From assembly GCA_028279405.1 (NCBI GenBank), contig JANQNU010000090.1, forward strand, positions 62,001 to 126,000: a DNA stretch of 64,000 bases, written 5' to 3'. The first letter of the stretch is position 1; each line of letters begins with the position of its first letter. A program made the position numbers and the translations under genes. Of the stretch, positions 1-8,605 are shown one piece after another. This DNA is from Phycisphaerae bacterium (GTDB lineage: Bacteria; Planctomycetota; Phycisphaerae; UBA1845; Fen-1342). Under the pieces are notes generated by a model. The model was not told where the DNA came from and searched no databases. It saw only the letters and a list, made by a program, of their open reading frames with translations.

Positions 1-591
1 CCGGAACTCGACGCGGCGTTGCCGGTCCCCGTCCTGGGCGTGGTTGAACCGGGGGCAGCAGCAGCAGCTCGGCATGCCCAGGGCCACCCCGTCGCGGTCA
101 TCGGTACCGAAGCCACTATCGGTAGCGGCGCCTATCTTCGTGCGATCCAGTCCCACGATCCGACACTGGCCGTCGACGCGATTGCATGCCCGTTGTTCGT
201 TCCGCTGGTGGAAGAGGGCCGCGACAGCGACGACCCGTTGGTGACGCTGACCGTGAAGGACTATCTTCAGCCGTTGCGGGACGACGACGTCCGTGTTGTC
301 GTACTGGGCTGCACGCACTACCCGCTCTTGCGGGACGCGATCGCAGGCTTCCTTGGCGGCCGGGTGCGGATCATCGACAGCGGTGAAGAGACCGCGATCC
401 GCGTTCAGGCGACCCTCGCGGAACGCGACGCCTTGAGTCGGACAAGCGGCCGCGGTAGCATCCGCTCATTCGTAAGCGACAACCCGGAGCGATTCGAGCG
501 TGTCGGGTCGCGTTTCCTCAATGAACCGATAGATCACGTGGAGCTGGTCGAGCCGGATGAATATGCCTGGTCTGCCGCACAGCATTCATAG
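1..591 (+). CDS. murI: Glutamate racemase, C-terminal part (5' end outside window)
   Basis: The reading frame is open from base 1, so the gene starts upstream of the window; 196 residues are visible. MurI makes D-glutamate from L-glutamate for peptidoglycan precursors in the cytoplasm. The motif GCTHYP (second catalytic Cys, codon 310-312) followed by LLRDAI and the IIDSGE segment is diagnostic of the aspartate/glutamate racemase family. The upstream GTEATIGSGAY matches the MurI ATxxTxxSxAY region. The first catalytic Cys lies outside the window. The next gene starts inside its 3' end, suggesting coupled expression. The family call is firm; the full length cannot be judged. Confidence 0.93.
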   Translation, partial: PELDAALPVPVLGVVEPGAAAAARHAQGHPVAVIGTEATIGSGAYLRAIQSHDPTLAVDAIACPLFVPLVEEGRDSDDPLVTLTVKDYLQPLRDDDVRVVVLGCTHYPLLRDAIAGFLGGRVRIIDSGEETAIRVQATLAERDALSRTSGRGSIRSFVSDNPERFERVGSRFLNEPIDHVELVEPDEYAWSAAQHS

Positions 592-1438
592 GCCGCGGGG
601 CACAGCCCGGCGGACGCACATCGGCGCGCTAGCGCTGCTGGTATCGCTCATGCTGGTGCTACCGGCGTGTCGTCAGAACGGGGCTGCGCGACTGAAGAAG
701 TGGAAGCTGATCGGCCCGTCGCCACGCGAGTGCATGCAGACGGCGCTCTCAGCGGATGCCGCTGCGCAACGCCGCGAAGCCCTGCTGGAAGTCCACGAAA
801 GCACCAAGCACGACGAACCATGGGCGATCGACGGATACTGCACGATCGCGCGGCTCGAGTCCGACGCCCAGACGCGCTGTACAGCGATTCGCGCGTTGGC
901 GGAGACGCGCGACCCCCGCGCTGGCGCGACCCTGGTGCAGGTGCTCGACTGGGAACACGAGCCGAAGGACACGGTGCGTCCGCCGCAAGCGATTTGCCGC
1001 TGGGATGCGGCGGCGAGCCTCGCGACGCTCGCGGAACGTGGCGCGATTGCCGAGCAGGACCGACCACGGGCCGAGGCGACGTTGGCGCTGACGCTCACCG
1101 GCGACTCCGAGCGTCACGCCCGATTGCATGCCGCGGCCGCGCTTGGTCACTTCCCGTCGGCACGATCGGTGGAAATGCTGATCGGCGGGCTGGCTGACCG
1201 CGACTTTGCCGTCGTACGCCAATGCGAGCTATCGCTCGTGCAGCTTACTGGTCAAACACATGATTGTGATCAGTCGGCCTGGCGCGAATGGTACGAAGGG
1301 CATCGTACGAACCTCTTTGCGCATGCCGGCGAGATTCCCGAGTCGCGCCGAGCGCCGTACAACAACCGCTTCCAGAAATTCAGCTACAAGACACGGCAGA
1401 CGCTACGCTGGCTCTGGCCGGGAGACGCGGAAAAGTGA
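557..1438 (+). CDS. HEAT-repeat lipoprotein
   Basis: A 293-residue protein with a basic N-terminus, a hydrophobic stretch (about residues 22-36) and a lipobox ending LPAC, so probably lipidated and exported. The body reads as helical HEAT/PBS-lyase-like repeats, with segments such as CTAIRALAETRDPRAGATLVQ and ARLHAAAALGHFPSARSVEMLI, a fold used for protein-protein contacts. The start at 557 overlaps the end of murI by 35 bases; ATG 563 is an alternative. No catalytic motif is visible and the function is unknown. Its place between murI and pgeF suggests an envelope role, by context only. Confidence 0.75.
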   Translation: MNMPGLPHSIHRPRGTARRTHIGALALLVSLMLVLPACRQNGAARLKKWKLIGPSPRECMQTALSADAAAQRREALLEVHESTKHDEPWAIDGYCTIARLESDAQTRCTAIRALAETRDPRAGATLVQVLDWEHEPKDTVRPPQAICRWDAAASLATLAERGAIAEQDRPRAEATLALTLTGDSERHARLHAAAALGHFPSARSVEMLIGGLADRDFAVVRQCELSLVQLTGQTHDCDQSAWREWYEGHRTNLFAHAGEIPESRRAPYNNRFQKFSYKTRQTLRWLWPGDAEK

Positions 1439-1549
1439 CGGGTTTGCGGACCTTGTCGAGGTCGAGGCTCCGGTCGTTCGAGCGTAGGATCTGCCGCTGC
1501 CGGTTATTGGCGCCCGACGACGATCGGCGCAGGGGGCGACAATCATGAC

Positions 1550-2377
1550 ATGCCACCACCGAGGCTCGGCTGGGGATCGGCTCCGGTCGCGCAAGATTCC
1601 ATGAACTGGATCTCGCGCGGCGAAAGCACCTACCTACAGTTCCCGCGACTGAGTCGCGAAGCCGGTCTCGTGCACGCGATCTGCACGCGGCCGTGCGATG
1701 TATCGATGCGCACCGATCTGCGGGCGGAAGAGCGTGCGTCCCGTCGTACGGCCTTTGTCCGCGATTGGGGCCTGGACCCGACTCGGCTGCACTGCTGCGT
1801 CCAGATTCACGAGCCTGCGATCGCGGTCGTTCCGTCGAGCCCGGACGCGTCGACGGCATCCGGACCCACGCGTGTCGAGGACACTGACGGACTGATATCG
1901 GCAACGCCCGGCGTCGGATTAATGACGTTCTCGGCGGACTGCCCGTTGGTGCTGTTGTTCGACCCGATTCGCAATGTGGTCGGTATGGTGCACGCCAGCT
2001 GGCGGAACGTCGTCGCTTTGGCAACCGCGCGGCTCGTAGCGCAAATGGGCGCAGCATTCGGCTCGGAGCCGCAGCACCTGCTAGCGGGGATCGGTCCGAG
2101 TGCCGGGCCCGAGCAGTACGAGGTTCAGTCGGACGTATTCGAGGCGGCGATCCACTTGCCGCAACGCGAGACACTCTTTCCAAAGCGTGACGGTCGGATG
2201 TTCTTCGACCTGTGGCGGGCCAACGCGGTATTGCTCGAACAAGCCGGGCTGCGAGCGGAGAACGTCGAAATCGCCCGGATCTGCACCATGAGCGATGCGA
2301 CGCACTTCTATTCGTTTCGGCGCGAGGGCGCCGGCTGCGGGCATTTCGCGCTGCTCGCAGGCCTGCGGGAGTCGTGA
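1550..2377 (+). CDS. pgeF: Peptidoglycan editing factor PgeF (YfiH/laccase-domain family)
   Basis: A 275-residue member of the DUF152/multicopper polyphenol oxidase family, whose E. coli member YfiH removes wrongly incorporated L-Ser from UDP-MurNAc precursors. The three conserved metal/catalytic residues are present: His in CVQIHEPA, Cys in TFSADCPLVLL and His in GMVHASWRN. The usual HAGWRG is changed to HASWRN. GIGPSAGPEQYEV matches the conserved GIGP..CYEV block, although the usual Cys there is replaced. The ATG at 1550 follows a purine-rich AGGGGG; ATG 1601 (MNWISRGES) is an alternative. Close to murI and a SPOR protein, in keeping with peptidoglycan metabolism. Confidence 0.88.
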   Translation: MPPPRLGWGSAPVAQDSMNWISRGESTYLQFPRLSREAGLVHAICTRPCDVSMRTDLRAEERASRRTAFVRDWGLDPTRLHCCVQIHEPAIAVVPSSPDASTASGPTRVEDTDGLISATPGVGLMTFSADCPLVLLFDPIRNVVGMVHASWRNVVALATARLVAQMGAAFGSEPQHLLAGIGPSAGPEQYEVQSDVFEAAIHLPQRETLFPKRDGRMFFDLWRANAVLLEQAGLRAENVEIARICTMSDATHFYSFRREGAGCGHFALLAGLRES

Positions 2378-2380
2378 TCG

Positions 2381-3721
2381 ATGTCGGCCGGCGCACCAAC
2401 ACTGCTCTTCACGGATGATGAACGCGATGCGGCCCGCGTTCGGCGAATCTCGCTAACGACTGTCATCGCGCTGTATTGCGCAACCCGACTGGTCGTATGG
2501 ATCGCGGCGTACACGGGCTCGATCATGGAGTTCCGTATCAACCTCGGGCTCGAGCGACCGTTTTCGAAGCACGAGGCCCGGTTACGGACGGCGTTCGCCG
2601 ACCCAACGTCGGCGGACGGACGCGAGGCCGTTCGGCTACTGGCGGATTTTGCGCCGCTGTGCCGCTTCGACGGCGACCACTATCGATCGATCATCGAAGG
2701 CGGCTATCAGTACAAACCCGTGACAAAAGACGCGCCCCAATCGGAAAAAGAACAGAACATCGCCTTTTTCCCGCTCTATCCGCTACTTTGCTCCCCGCTG
2801 ACCGCAGTGATGTCAACGCACACCGCGATGATCCTCATTTCGCATGGATGCTCCCTGGCAGCAATGCTCGTGCTGTTCGAGTGGATCCGCAAGCGAATCG
2901 ATGACGCGGTCGCGCTGTTCACAGTTGCGATCGTCTGCTGTCTGCCGCAAGCCTGCTACTTCAGTTTTGGCTACGCCGAGTCGTGCACGCTGCTGCTGGT
3001 CGCGCTGACGTTCCTGGCCATCGATCGGCGACAGTGGCTCCTGGCGGCGATCGCGTGCGGCCTCTGCACCGCGACGCGACCGACAGCAGCCAGCCTGATC
3101 CCGGTGCTCCTCCTGGCGTACTGGATGTTCGCGACGTCAAGCGGCCACGGGCGGATTCTGCGACTGCTGCTCATCGCAGTCGTTGCGGGCGCGGGCATCG
3201 GGCTCTACGCAAGCTACCTGACCTACCGATTCGAGTCACCGTTCGTGTACTTCACCAATTTTCGGATGGGCTGGGTGACGGATGAGCGCCGCTCGAGTTG
3301 GTTCGAGTACCTCACGCTGGCCCGCGTGTGGGACCAGTTCAAGTATTTCGGACGCGCGCTGAAGTTCCCGCCGGTGAGCCTGGTGCAGTTGATCAATCCG
3401 TTCGCGTGGAACATGACGACTAACCTGCTGATCATCTTCATCAGTCTCGCCGGCTGGCGACGTGTACCGCGCAGTTTTCGACCGTTGCTGCTGCTGGGGC
3501 CGATCGTTTTCGCGCAATCCTATCTGGCGTCCGGCGGTGCAACGTTCGGCGTCGAGCCCATCTCGCGGTACATGTCCGTCGCATTGGGCGCGTTCGTCGT
3601 TCTCGCGGCGTGGGCCATGCGCGAATGGAAGGTCGGGTACCGTTACGCGCTGCTCACGGTGCTGCTGCTGCTACAGGGCGCGTGGGCGTTTCGTTTCGGA
3701 CTGGGCGAGTGGTCTAGCTAG
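2381..3721 (+). CDS. PIG-V-like GT-C membrane glycosyltransferase
   Basis: A 446-residue multipass membrane protein with around ten hydrophobic segments. The order RFDGDHY, then AFFPLYPLL, then FGYAESCTLLLVAL, then CTATRPTA is the pattern of the PIG-V/Mannosyl_trans2 group of GT-C enzymes, which take a polyprenyl-phosphate sugar donor and act on the outer face of the membrane. The substrate cannot be read from sequence. It starts 3 bases after pgeF, so it is probably co-transcribed. Confidence 0.75.
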   Translation: MSAGAPTLLFTDDERDAARVRRISLTTVIALYCATRLVVWIAAYTGSIMEFRINLGLERPFSKHEARLRTAFADPTSADGREAVRLLADFAPLCRFDGDHYRSIIEGGYQYKPVTKDAPQSEKEQNIAFFPLYPLLCSPLTAVMSTHTAMILISHGCSLAAMLVLFEWIRKRIDDAVALFTVAIVCCLPQACYFSFGYAESCTLLLVALTFLAIDRRQWLLAAIACGLCTATRPTAASLIPVLLLAYWMFATSSGHGRILRLLLIAVVAGAGIGLYASYLTYRFESPFVYFTNFRMGWVTDERRSSWFEYLTLARVWDQFKYFGRALKFPPVSLVQLINPFAWNMTTNLLIIFISLAGWRRVPRSFRPLLLLGPIVFAQSYLASGGATFGVEPISRYMSVALGAFVVLAAWAMREWKVGYRYALLTVLLLLQGAWAFRFGLGEWSS

Positions 3722-3770
3722 CGGCGCCGCCACCCATTGCGGATTATGCACCGCGCGGTAGGCTTCCGAC

Positions 3771-4601
3771 ATGAGAAACCACCCACTTCGGATCGGTCTG
3801 CTCGTCTTCGGGCTCCTGGTCGGCGGCGGCTGCCAGTCACTGACGCCGCAGGAGTTGGACTGGCTGGACGGAGCGCGCGCGGACTTCGAGGCCAAGCGGT
3901 ATGAGCGAACAGTCGAGCAACTGGCGCTGTTCATCGACCGCGTCGAAAATGCGCCGGAGCTTGCGGACGCGTACTACCTCCGTGGCATTGCGAGCGCCAA
4001 GCTGCGCCGGCGGCGGGACGCGTACGATGATCTGAACGCGGCGATCCGGTCGTACCCGAACCCGGAGGTGCAATGGAAGGCGCGGGTGACGCTGGGTGTC
4101 ATGCTCTTCGAGGATCGGCGCTGGAGTGATGCATCGATTGTCTTGCGAGACGCGCTTGATCGGATGCCGCGTCGCAGGAAAGCCAACCCGCTCGGCATGG
4201 GGGAAACCGGTTCCCGGCGCAACCCGACGCCATACGTCCTTTATCTGCAAGGGCTGAGCCTCGAACGGAGCGGCGCATGGAGCGAAGCGCTCGTTCCGTT
4301 CGAACGAATCACCCGCGACTTTCCCAACTCGCCGCAGTCGGAAACGGCCCGACTGCGATTGCGCGTTCGACCGACGCACTTCGCTGTCCAGTGTGGCGTC
4401 TTCGGACGCGCAAACAACGCCGACCAGCGTCTGACCGAGCTACAGCGCGCCGGGTTTCGGCCTTATTTGAAGCAGGAACCGCGTGGTCGCAAGCTGGTGA
4501 ACGTCGTGCTCGTCGGCCAATATCGCGATTACCAACAGGCGTTGCGAGAGCTGGCCCGGGTCAAGGGCTTCGTCCCGGACGCGGTCTTGTGGCCGTCATA
4601 G
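3771..4601 (+). CDS. TPR and SPOR-domain lipoprotein
   Basis: A 276-residue protein with a signal peptide and lipobox (LLVGGGCQS). Residues about 30-190 form TPR-like helix pairs (YYLRGIASAKLRRRRDAYDDL, YLQGLSLERSGAWSEALVPFE). The last 75 residues, beginning HFAVQCGVFGRANNAD and containing VVLVGQYRDYQQALREL, form a SPOR domain. SPOR domains bind peptidoglycan stripped of stem peptides, often at division sites. An envelope protein that scaffolds or senses septal wall is the likely role. It follows the GT-C gene by 49 bases in the same direction. Confidence 0.8.
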   Translation: MRNHPLRIGLLVFGLLVGGGCQSLTPQELDWLDGARADFEAKRYERTVEQLALFIDRVENAPELADAYYLRGIASAKLRRRRDAYDDLNAAIRSYPNPEVQWKARVTLGVMLFEDRRWSDASIVLRDALDRMPRRRKANPLGMGETGSRRNPTPYVLYLQGLSLERSGAWSEALVPFERITRDFPNSPQSETARLRLRVRPTHFAVQCGVFGRANNADQRLTELQRAGFRPYLKQEPRGRKLVNVVLVGQYRDYQQALRELARVKGFVPDAVLWPS

Positions 4602-4677
4602 CACGAACCGCGACAAGGCGGGGTGCCACGACATGTCTGCGCTTCACCAGGAGCAGCGCCGCTACTACACTACTGGT

Positions 4678-5382
4678 ATGGGTGATTCAAAGACGGTTTG
4701 CGTATTGACTTTCGGCAGCGCTGTTGAAGCGCTGGGCTGGCAACGGCGTGAAGTCCCGGCAACGAGCGCGATGACGGTCGGCGCGCTGGTTACGGAACTC
4801 GAGCGCGACTGCCCTCGACTGGCAGCGGCGCGCGAGCGCGTGAGCTATGCGGTGAACCAACAGTACGCCACGTTGGAGACGCCGATCAAGGCCGGCGACG
4901 AGGTCGCGATCATCCCGCCAGTCTCCGGCGGCAGTTCCGAGACAGACTCGGGACCGCGTCCGCCTGCTGCCCGACTCGTTCGAACACCCATCGACCCACA
5001 GACGTTGCTCCTCGAGGTCGGACACGAGCGGGTGGGCGCGGTGGCGACGTTCCTGGGAGTCGTCCGCCACGAGCGAAATGACGACGGTCGGCTGCTGACG
5101 GCGTTGGATTACACCGCGTACGAAGAGATGGCCCTCAAGGAGATGCATCGGTTGTGTGCGCAGGTCTGCGACCAGCATCCACTGCACAAGGCCGTGCTGG
5201 TCCACCGGCTCGGCCGACTGCGCGTGGGAGAGATCTCCGTCGCTTCGGTGACCTCTTCGCCGCATCGCGCCGAGGCGTTCGCGGCATGCCGGGACCTGAT
5301 CGAGGGACTCAAAGCCTCGGTGCCGATCTTCAAGCAGGAGTTGTGGCAGGACGGGGGACGGGCGTGGGTAGACGGAATATGA
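4678..5382 (+). CDS. Fused molybdopterin synthase, MoaD-MoaE
   Basis: A 234-residue protein from ATG 4678 (an upstream in-frame ATG lies at 4633). Residues 1-85 are MoaD-like, ending AIIPPVSGG, the Gly-Gly that must carry a thiocarboxylate. After a short linker, residues about 105-234 are MoaE: VGAVATFLGVVR, YEEMALKEM, HRLGRLRVGEISV, and VPIFKQELW with the conserved Lys. Molybdopterin synthase puts the dithiolene sulfurs on cPMP. In the mycobacterial MoaX fusion the MoaD part is known to be freed by cleavage after Gly-Gly; the same would be needed here. No other moa genes are in the window. The stop overlaps the next start (ATGA). Confidence 0.88.
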   Translation: MGDSKTVCVLTFGSAVEALGWQRREVPATSAMTVGALVTELERDCPRLAAARERVSYAVNQQYATLETPIKAGDEVAIIPPVSGGSSETDSGPRPPAARLVRTPIDPQTLLLEVGHERVGAVATFLGVVRHERNDDGRLLTALDYTAYEEMALKEMHRLCAQVCDQHPLHKAVLVHRLGRLRVGEISVASVTSSPHRAEAFAACRDLIEGLKASVPIFKQELWQDGGRAWVDGI

Positions 5383-6224
5383 CCCGTCGCTGGCTACCGG
5401 GCGGCCTGTGCTGGGCCCTGCTGCTGGCAATCGGCTGCGATCGCCAGGTGCCGACGTCGCAGCCGAGCCAGTCACGAACCCCGGCAAAACAGCCACCGAA
5501 AACGGTTACGCCGGCATGGCTCGAATGGTCCCGCGAGGACGCGCTGGCCAAACTACGCGACGAAACGACCGCGGTGCAGGCCGCGGCGCGGCTCGTTCAG
5601 CTGGAGCACGCAGGGGCGCTCGTGGTTGCCGGCGAACTCAATGATCGCAGCCTGGCGCTGTTGCGGCTCGTTCCGTTGGACGAAGGCGCACGCGCGCTGG
5701 GGTTCGCGACGGAAGACGAGCGCGTAATCCGTGCGGCGATCCTCATCAGTGCAGAAGGCGACATTACCCGACCGACAGTCGGTGCTGAGGAAGAACTAGC
5801 CTCCCTTTTTGTATCGCGCGAGTCTGCGGTGTTTCCCCATTTGATCGTTACTCCGGAGCGGGTGTTGGCCGCGAAGCTGCCGGTAGAAACCGCAATCGAA
5901 CTCGAAACGCCGGAGGTGGCCTACTTTGCGTACGAGGACAACCAGGGCGTTCCCTATGTCGCGCTGCGGCCCCTCGACGGGACGGGAACCGAAGAGGCGA
6001 CGCGGTACCGTTGGGACCCATACGAGCTCTCGTTTCTGGGCCCGGCGATGGACGTGCTCGCCGAGGATACGGAGTTGACGTTCAAGATCGACTTGCCGCG
6101 AAGCGAGCTACTGACGCCGATGGGAGGCAAGATCGAAAGCCCCGACCTGCCCGAGCCCACCACCAAGCCGTCCGATGAGGAACCGCCGATCATTCTCGAT
6201 GAGCGTCGCAGCCTGCCGACATGA
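5379..6224 (+). CDS. Hypothetical lipoprotein
   Basis: A 281-residue protein whose start at 5379 overlaps the MoaD-MoaE stop by 4 bases (ATGA). This start gives a clean signal peptide with a lipobox, LLLAIGCDR, followed by a Thr/Pro/Gln-rich linker. The rest is acidic and soluble and I do not recognise a domain. The C-terminus is Pro/Asp/Glu-rich. The frame is open much further upstream, but that part overlaps MoaE and is not coding. It shares another ATGA overlap with the methyltransferase-like gene downstream. Function unknown. Confidence 0.7.
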   Translation: MTRRWLPGGLCWALLLAIGCDRQVPTSQPSQSRTPAKQPPKTVTPAWLEWSREDALAKLRDETTAVQAAARLVQLEHAGALVVAGELNDRSLALLRLVPLDEGARALGFATEDERVIRAAILISAEGDITRPTVGAEEELASLFVSRESAVFPHLIVTPERVLAAKLPVETAIELETPEVAYFAYEDNQGVPYVALRPLDGTGTEEATRYRWDPYELSFLGPAMDVLAEDTELTFKIDLPRSELLTPMGGKIESPDLPEPTTKPSDEEPPIILDERRSLPT

Positions 6225-6904
6225 GTGAGCTGCCGATATATGCACGCCCGGCGTCGCTTTCGGTCGCCACGGTGCTCATGACCGGTCTCATAGGCGCGCT
6301 GCTCTTCCTGATGATCGGCTCGCTGAACCATCCGCAGATCTGGGCCTATCTGATCGGTATGATGCTGCTCGGCATCACGGCGATTCATGTCGTGGACCCC
6401 GGCCTGATCGTCGAACGGCTACGGCCGGGCCCCGGCGGCCGGGACGGCGTCGTCATTCATGCCGGCCAGATGCTGTTCGGCGCGCACTTCGGGCTTGTGG
6501 GCCTCGACCTCGGTCGCTGGCACCTGTCGGTGGTCGAACCGTGGGGACTGCGCTGGATCGCCCTGACCGTTATGCTCGCCGCCGGGCTCGGATTTGTCTG
6601 GTCGATGGCAGTCAACCGCTTCTTCTCGTCCGTGATCCGGCTGCAAGCCGACCGCGGCCATCAGTTGATCCGACAAGGTCCCTATCGCTTCGTCCGGCAC
6701 CCGGGGTATACCACGGGCATTGTGCTTTGTATCGCCAGCGGCATCGCGCTCGGATCGTGGCTCTCGAGCGTTCCAACCGTGCTATTCGCGCTGCTGATCG
6801 TTCGGCGAACGGTGCTGGAGGATCGGTTCCTGCTCGAGCAACTCGACGGCTACCGGGCCTACGCTGCCGAGGTGCGCTACCGCCTCGTGCCCGGCGTATA
6901 TTAG
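6221..6904 (+). CDS. Isoprenylcysteine carboxyl methyltransferase-family membrane protein
   Basis: A 227-residue protein with about five membrane segments. The C-terminal half has the ICMT/PEMT signature: GPYRFVRHPGYTTGIV, then a hydrophobic pair, then EDRFLLEQLDGYRAYAAEVRYRLVPG. This motif forms the S-adenosylmethionine site in the family, which methylates prenyl-cysteine in eukaryotes and various lipids or small molecules in bacteria; the substrate here is unknown. Starts within the stop of the preceding lipoprotein gene, so translation is probably coupled. Confidence 0.8.
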   Translation: MSELPIYARPASLSVATVLMTGLIGALLFLMIGSLNHPQIWAYLIGMMLLGITAIHVVDPGLIVERLRPGPGGRDGVVIHAGQMLFGAHFGLVGLDLGRWHLSVVEPWGLRWIALTVMLAAGLGFVWSMAVNRFFSSVIRLQADRGHQLIRQGPYRFVRHPGYTTGIVLCIASGIALGSWLSSVPTVLFALLIVRRTVLEDRFLLEQLDGYRAYAAEVRYRLVPGVY

Positions 6905-6955
6905 GTCGCCGCAAATGATGGCGCTGCATCACTAGCAACGGGAGGTCAAACGAGA

Positions 6956-7546
6956 ATCCGCCGCAATGCGTTTCAACTCGAGTGCCACCCGTTAACGTCG
7001 GCTCGCTGGGACGATCTCGTCGCCCTCTTCGGGCCGCGAGGCGCCTGTGGTGGATGTTGGTGCATGACGCCGCGCCTGTCGGCGTCAGCGTACGAACGCA
7101 ACAAAGGCGACAAGAACAAGCGCGCCCTCAAGCGGCTGGTGGATGCGGGCGATCCGCCGCCGGGCATTGTCGGATATGTGGATGGAACTCCGACCGCGTG
7201 GTGCGCCATCGAGCCGCGGTCGGCGTTCGTTCGATTGGAGCGCTCCCGGGTGCTCAAACCGGTCGACGATGCACCGGTCTGGTCGATTGTTTGTCTGTTC
7301 ATCGCCAAGCCCCACCGTCGCCAGGGAGCGTCGCGGGCACTGATCCGCGCCGCCGTCAACCACGCGCGCGATCACGGCGCTCGAATTGTCGAAGCCTATC
7401 CGATCGCGCCACGGCAAGCGTCGATGCCGGACGTCTTTGCCTGGACGGGCCTGCTGAGCGCGTTTCTTCGCGAGGGGTTCCGCGAAGTGGCGCGGCGCTC
7501 GCCGACACGTCCGATCGTCCGCAAGCGTCTGCGCGCACGCCGCTAG
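6956..7546 (+). CDS. GNAT-family acetyltransferase, probable non-canonical ATC start
   Basis: The conserved part starts well before the first in-frame ATG at 7064: translation from 6956 gives TSARWDDLVALFG and then RGACGGCWCM, the N-terminal signature of a bacterial GNAT subfamily. The GNAT core follows, with VCLFIAKPHRRQGASRALI as the acetyl-CoA loop. The frame is closed by a stop at 6902, and no ATG, GTG, TTG or CTG occurs between there and the conserved segment. GGAGGT at 6941-6946 is correctly spaced for ATC at 6956, giving 196 residues. An out-of-frame ATG at 6966 opens only a 9-codon ORF. Either a rare start codon or a damaged 5' end. Confidence 0.72.
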   Translation: MRRNAFQLECHPLTSARWDDLVALFGPRGACGGCWCMTPRLSASAYERNKGDKNKRALKRLVDAGDPPPGIVGYVDGTPTAWCAIEPRSAFVRLERSRVLKPVDDAPVWSIVCLFIAKPHRRQGASRALIRAAVNHARDHGARIVEAYPIAPRQASMPDVFAWTGLLSAFLREGFREVARRSPTRPIVRKRLRARR

Positions 7547-7640
7547 CGCACGGCGCGCCTGGCGCATGACCTGTCAAACCGAGTACAATCAGGCTTGGTT
7601 GTTTCTCCGCGGCCGTACTTTGGTGAGAGGAAGCGAGCGC

Positions 7641-8597
7641 GTGATCCGCGATCCCAAACGATTCGCGATGACGCTCAGCGTTTCGGTCAGCATCATCATG
7701 CTGGTCGGCAAACTGACGGCGTACTTCCTTACGGCCAGCAAGGCGATCCTCGCGGACGCGGCTGAATCGGTCGTGCACGGAGGCGCAACCGCCCTGGCCG
7801 CGTTCGCACTGTGGTACGCAGCCAAGCCGGCGGATGAGTCACACCCCTACGGCCACGGACGCATCTCCTACTTCTCGGCCGGCTTCGAAGGCGCCCTCGT
7901 ACTATGTGCAGCGATCGCCGTCATCTACAGCGGTATCGCTGGGCTGATTCACCATCAGCCGCTCACGAATCTAGGGGTGGGCCTCGCGATCGCCAGCGGA
8001 CTTGCGCTCATCAACCTCTTCGTCGGCGGCCTGCTCGTTCACGTCGGCAAGACGCATCACTCGCTAATCCTGGTCGCGAACGGGAAGCACGTTCTCTCCG
8101 ACATGTGGACCACGGTGGCGTCGATCGTCGGCGTCGGGTTGGTAATGCTGACCGGGCGCTGGTGGGTGGACCCGATGACGGCGATTCTCATGGGGCTCTA
8201 CGTCGGCTGGACCGGCTTCTCGCTGTTGAAAGCCGCATACACCGGCTTGATGGACCAAGTGCCGGCGCGCGTTCGGGACACGCTCGTTGCCGCCCTCAAC
8301 GACGGGGTCACCGCCGCACTCATCACGTCGTATCACCAGTTGCGTTGTCGCACCATGGATCACGAGGTATGGGTGGATGTACACATGCTCGTACCCAGCG
8401 AGCTATCGATCAGCAAGGCGCACGAGCAGGTCACCGCGGTCGAGCAGTTGATCCGCGAGCGGTTCCCGGACGATCGGGTCTATGTCACCTCTCACATCGA
8501 ACCCAGCGACCACGACGCCGCCCACCCGGAAGGGCACGGCGACGTGGACGACCCGTTGACACCGAAAGGTCACACCATCGCAAGCCGCAACCGCTGA
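7641..8597 (+). CDS. Cation diffusion facilitator metal transporter
   Basis: A CDF-family divalent metal/proton antiporter, about 318 residues from GTG 7641, which is preceded by GAGAGGAAG; the frame is open from 7566, so a longer form is possible. Five to six membrane segments carry the family metal site: ILADAAESVVHG in TM2 and HVLSDMWTT in TM5, plus HPYGHGRISY in the first loop. The C-terminal domain (about residues 210-300) is the cytosolic dimerisation domain, and the tail is His-rich (SDHDAAHPEGHGD). Zinc, manganese, iron or cobalt are all possible substrates. Confidence 0.9.
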   Translation: MIRDPKRFAMTLSVSVSIIMLVGKLTAYFLTASKAILADAAESVVHGGATALAAFALWYAAKPADESHPYGHGRISYFSAGFEGALVLCAAIAVIYSGIAGLIHHQPLTNLGVGLAIASGLALINLFVGGLLVHVGKTHHSLILVANGKHVLSDMWTTVASIVGVGLVMLTGRWWVDPMTAILMGLYVGWTGFSLLKAAYTGLMDQVPARVRDTLVAALNDGVTAALITSYHQLRCRTMDHEVWVDVHMLVPSELSISKAHEQVTAVEQLIRERFPDDRVYVTSHIEPSDHDAAHPEGHGDVDDPLTPKGHTIASRNR

Positions 8598-8605
8598 CGA
8601 TTCGC

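Noticed and set aside
5154-5378. 75-codon upstream extension of the lipoprotein frame at 5379
   Set aside because: It overlaps the MoaE domain; the 5379 start gives a lipobox signal peptide and an ATGA overlap.
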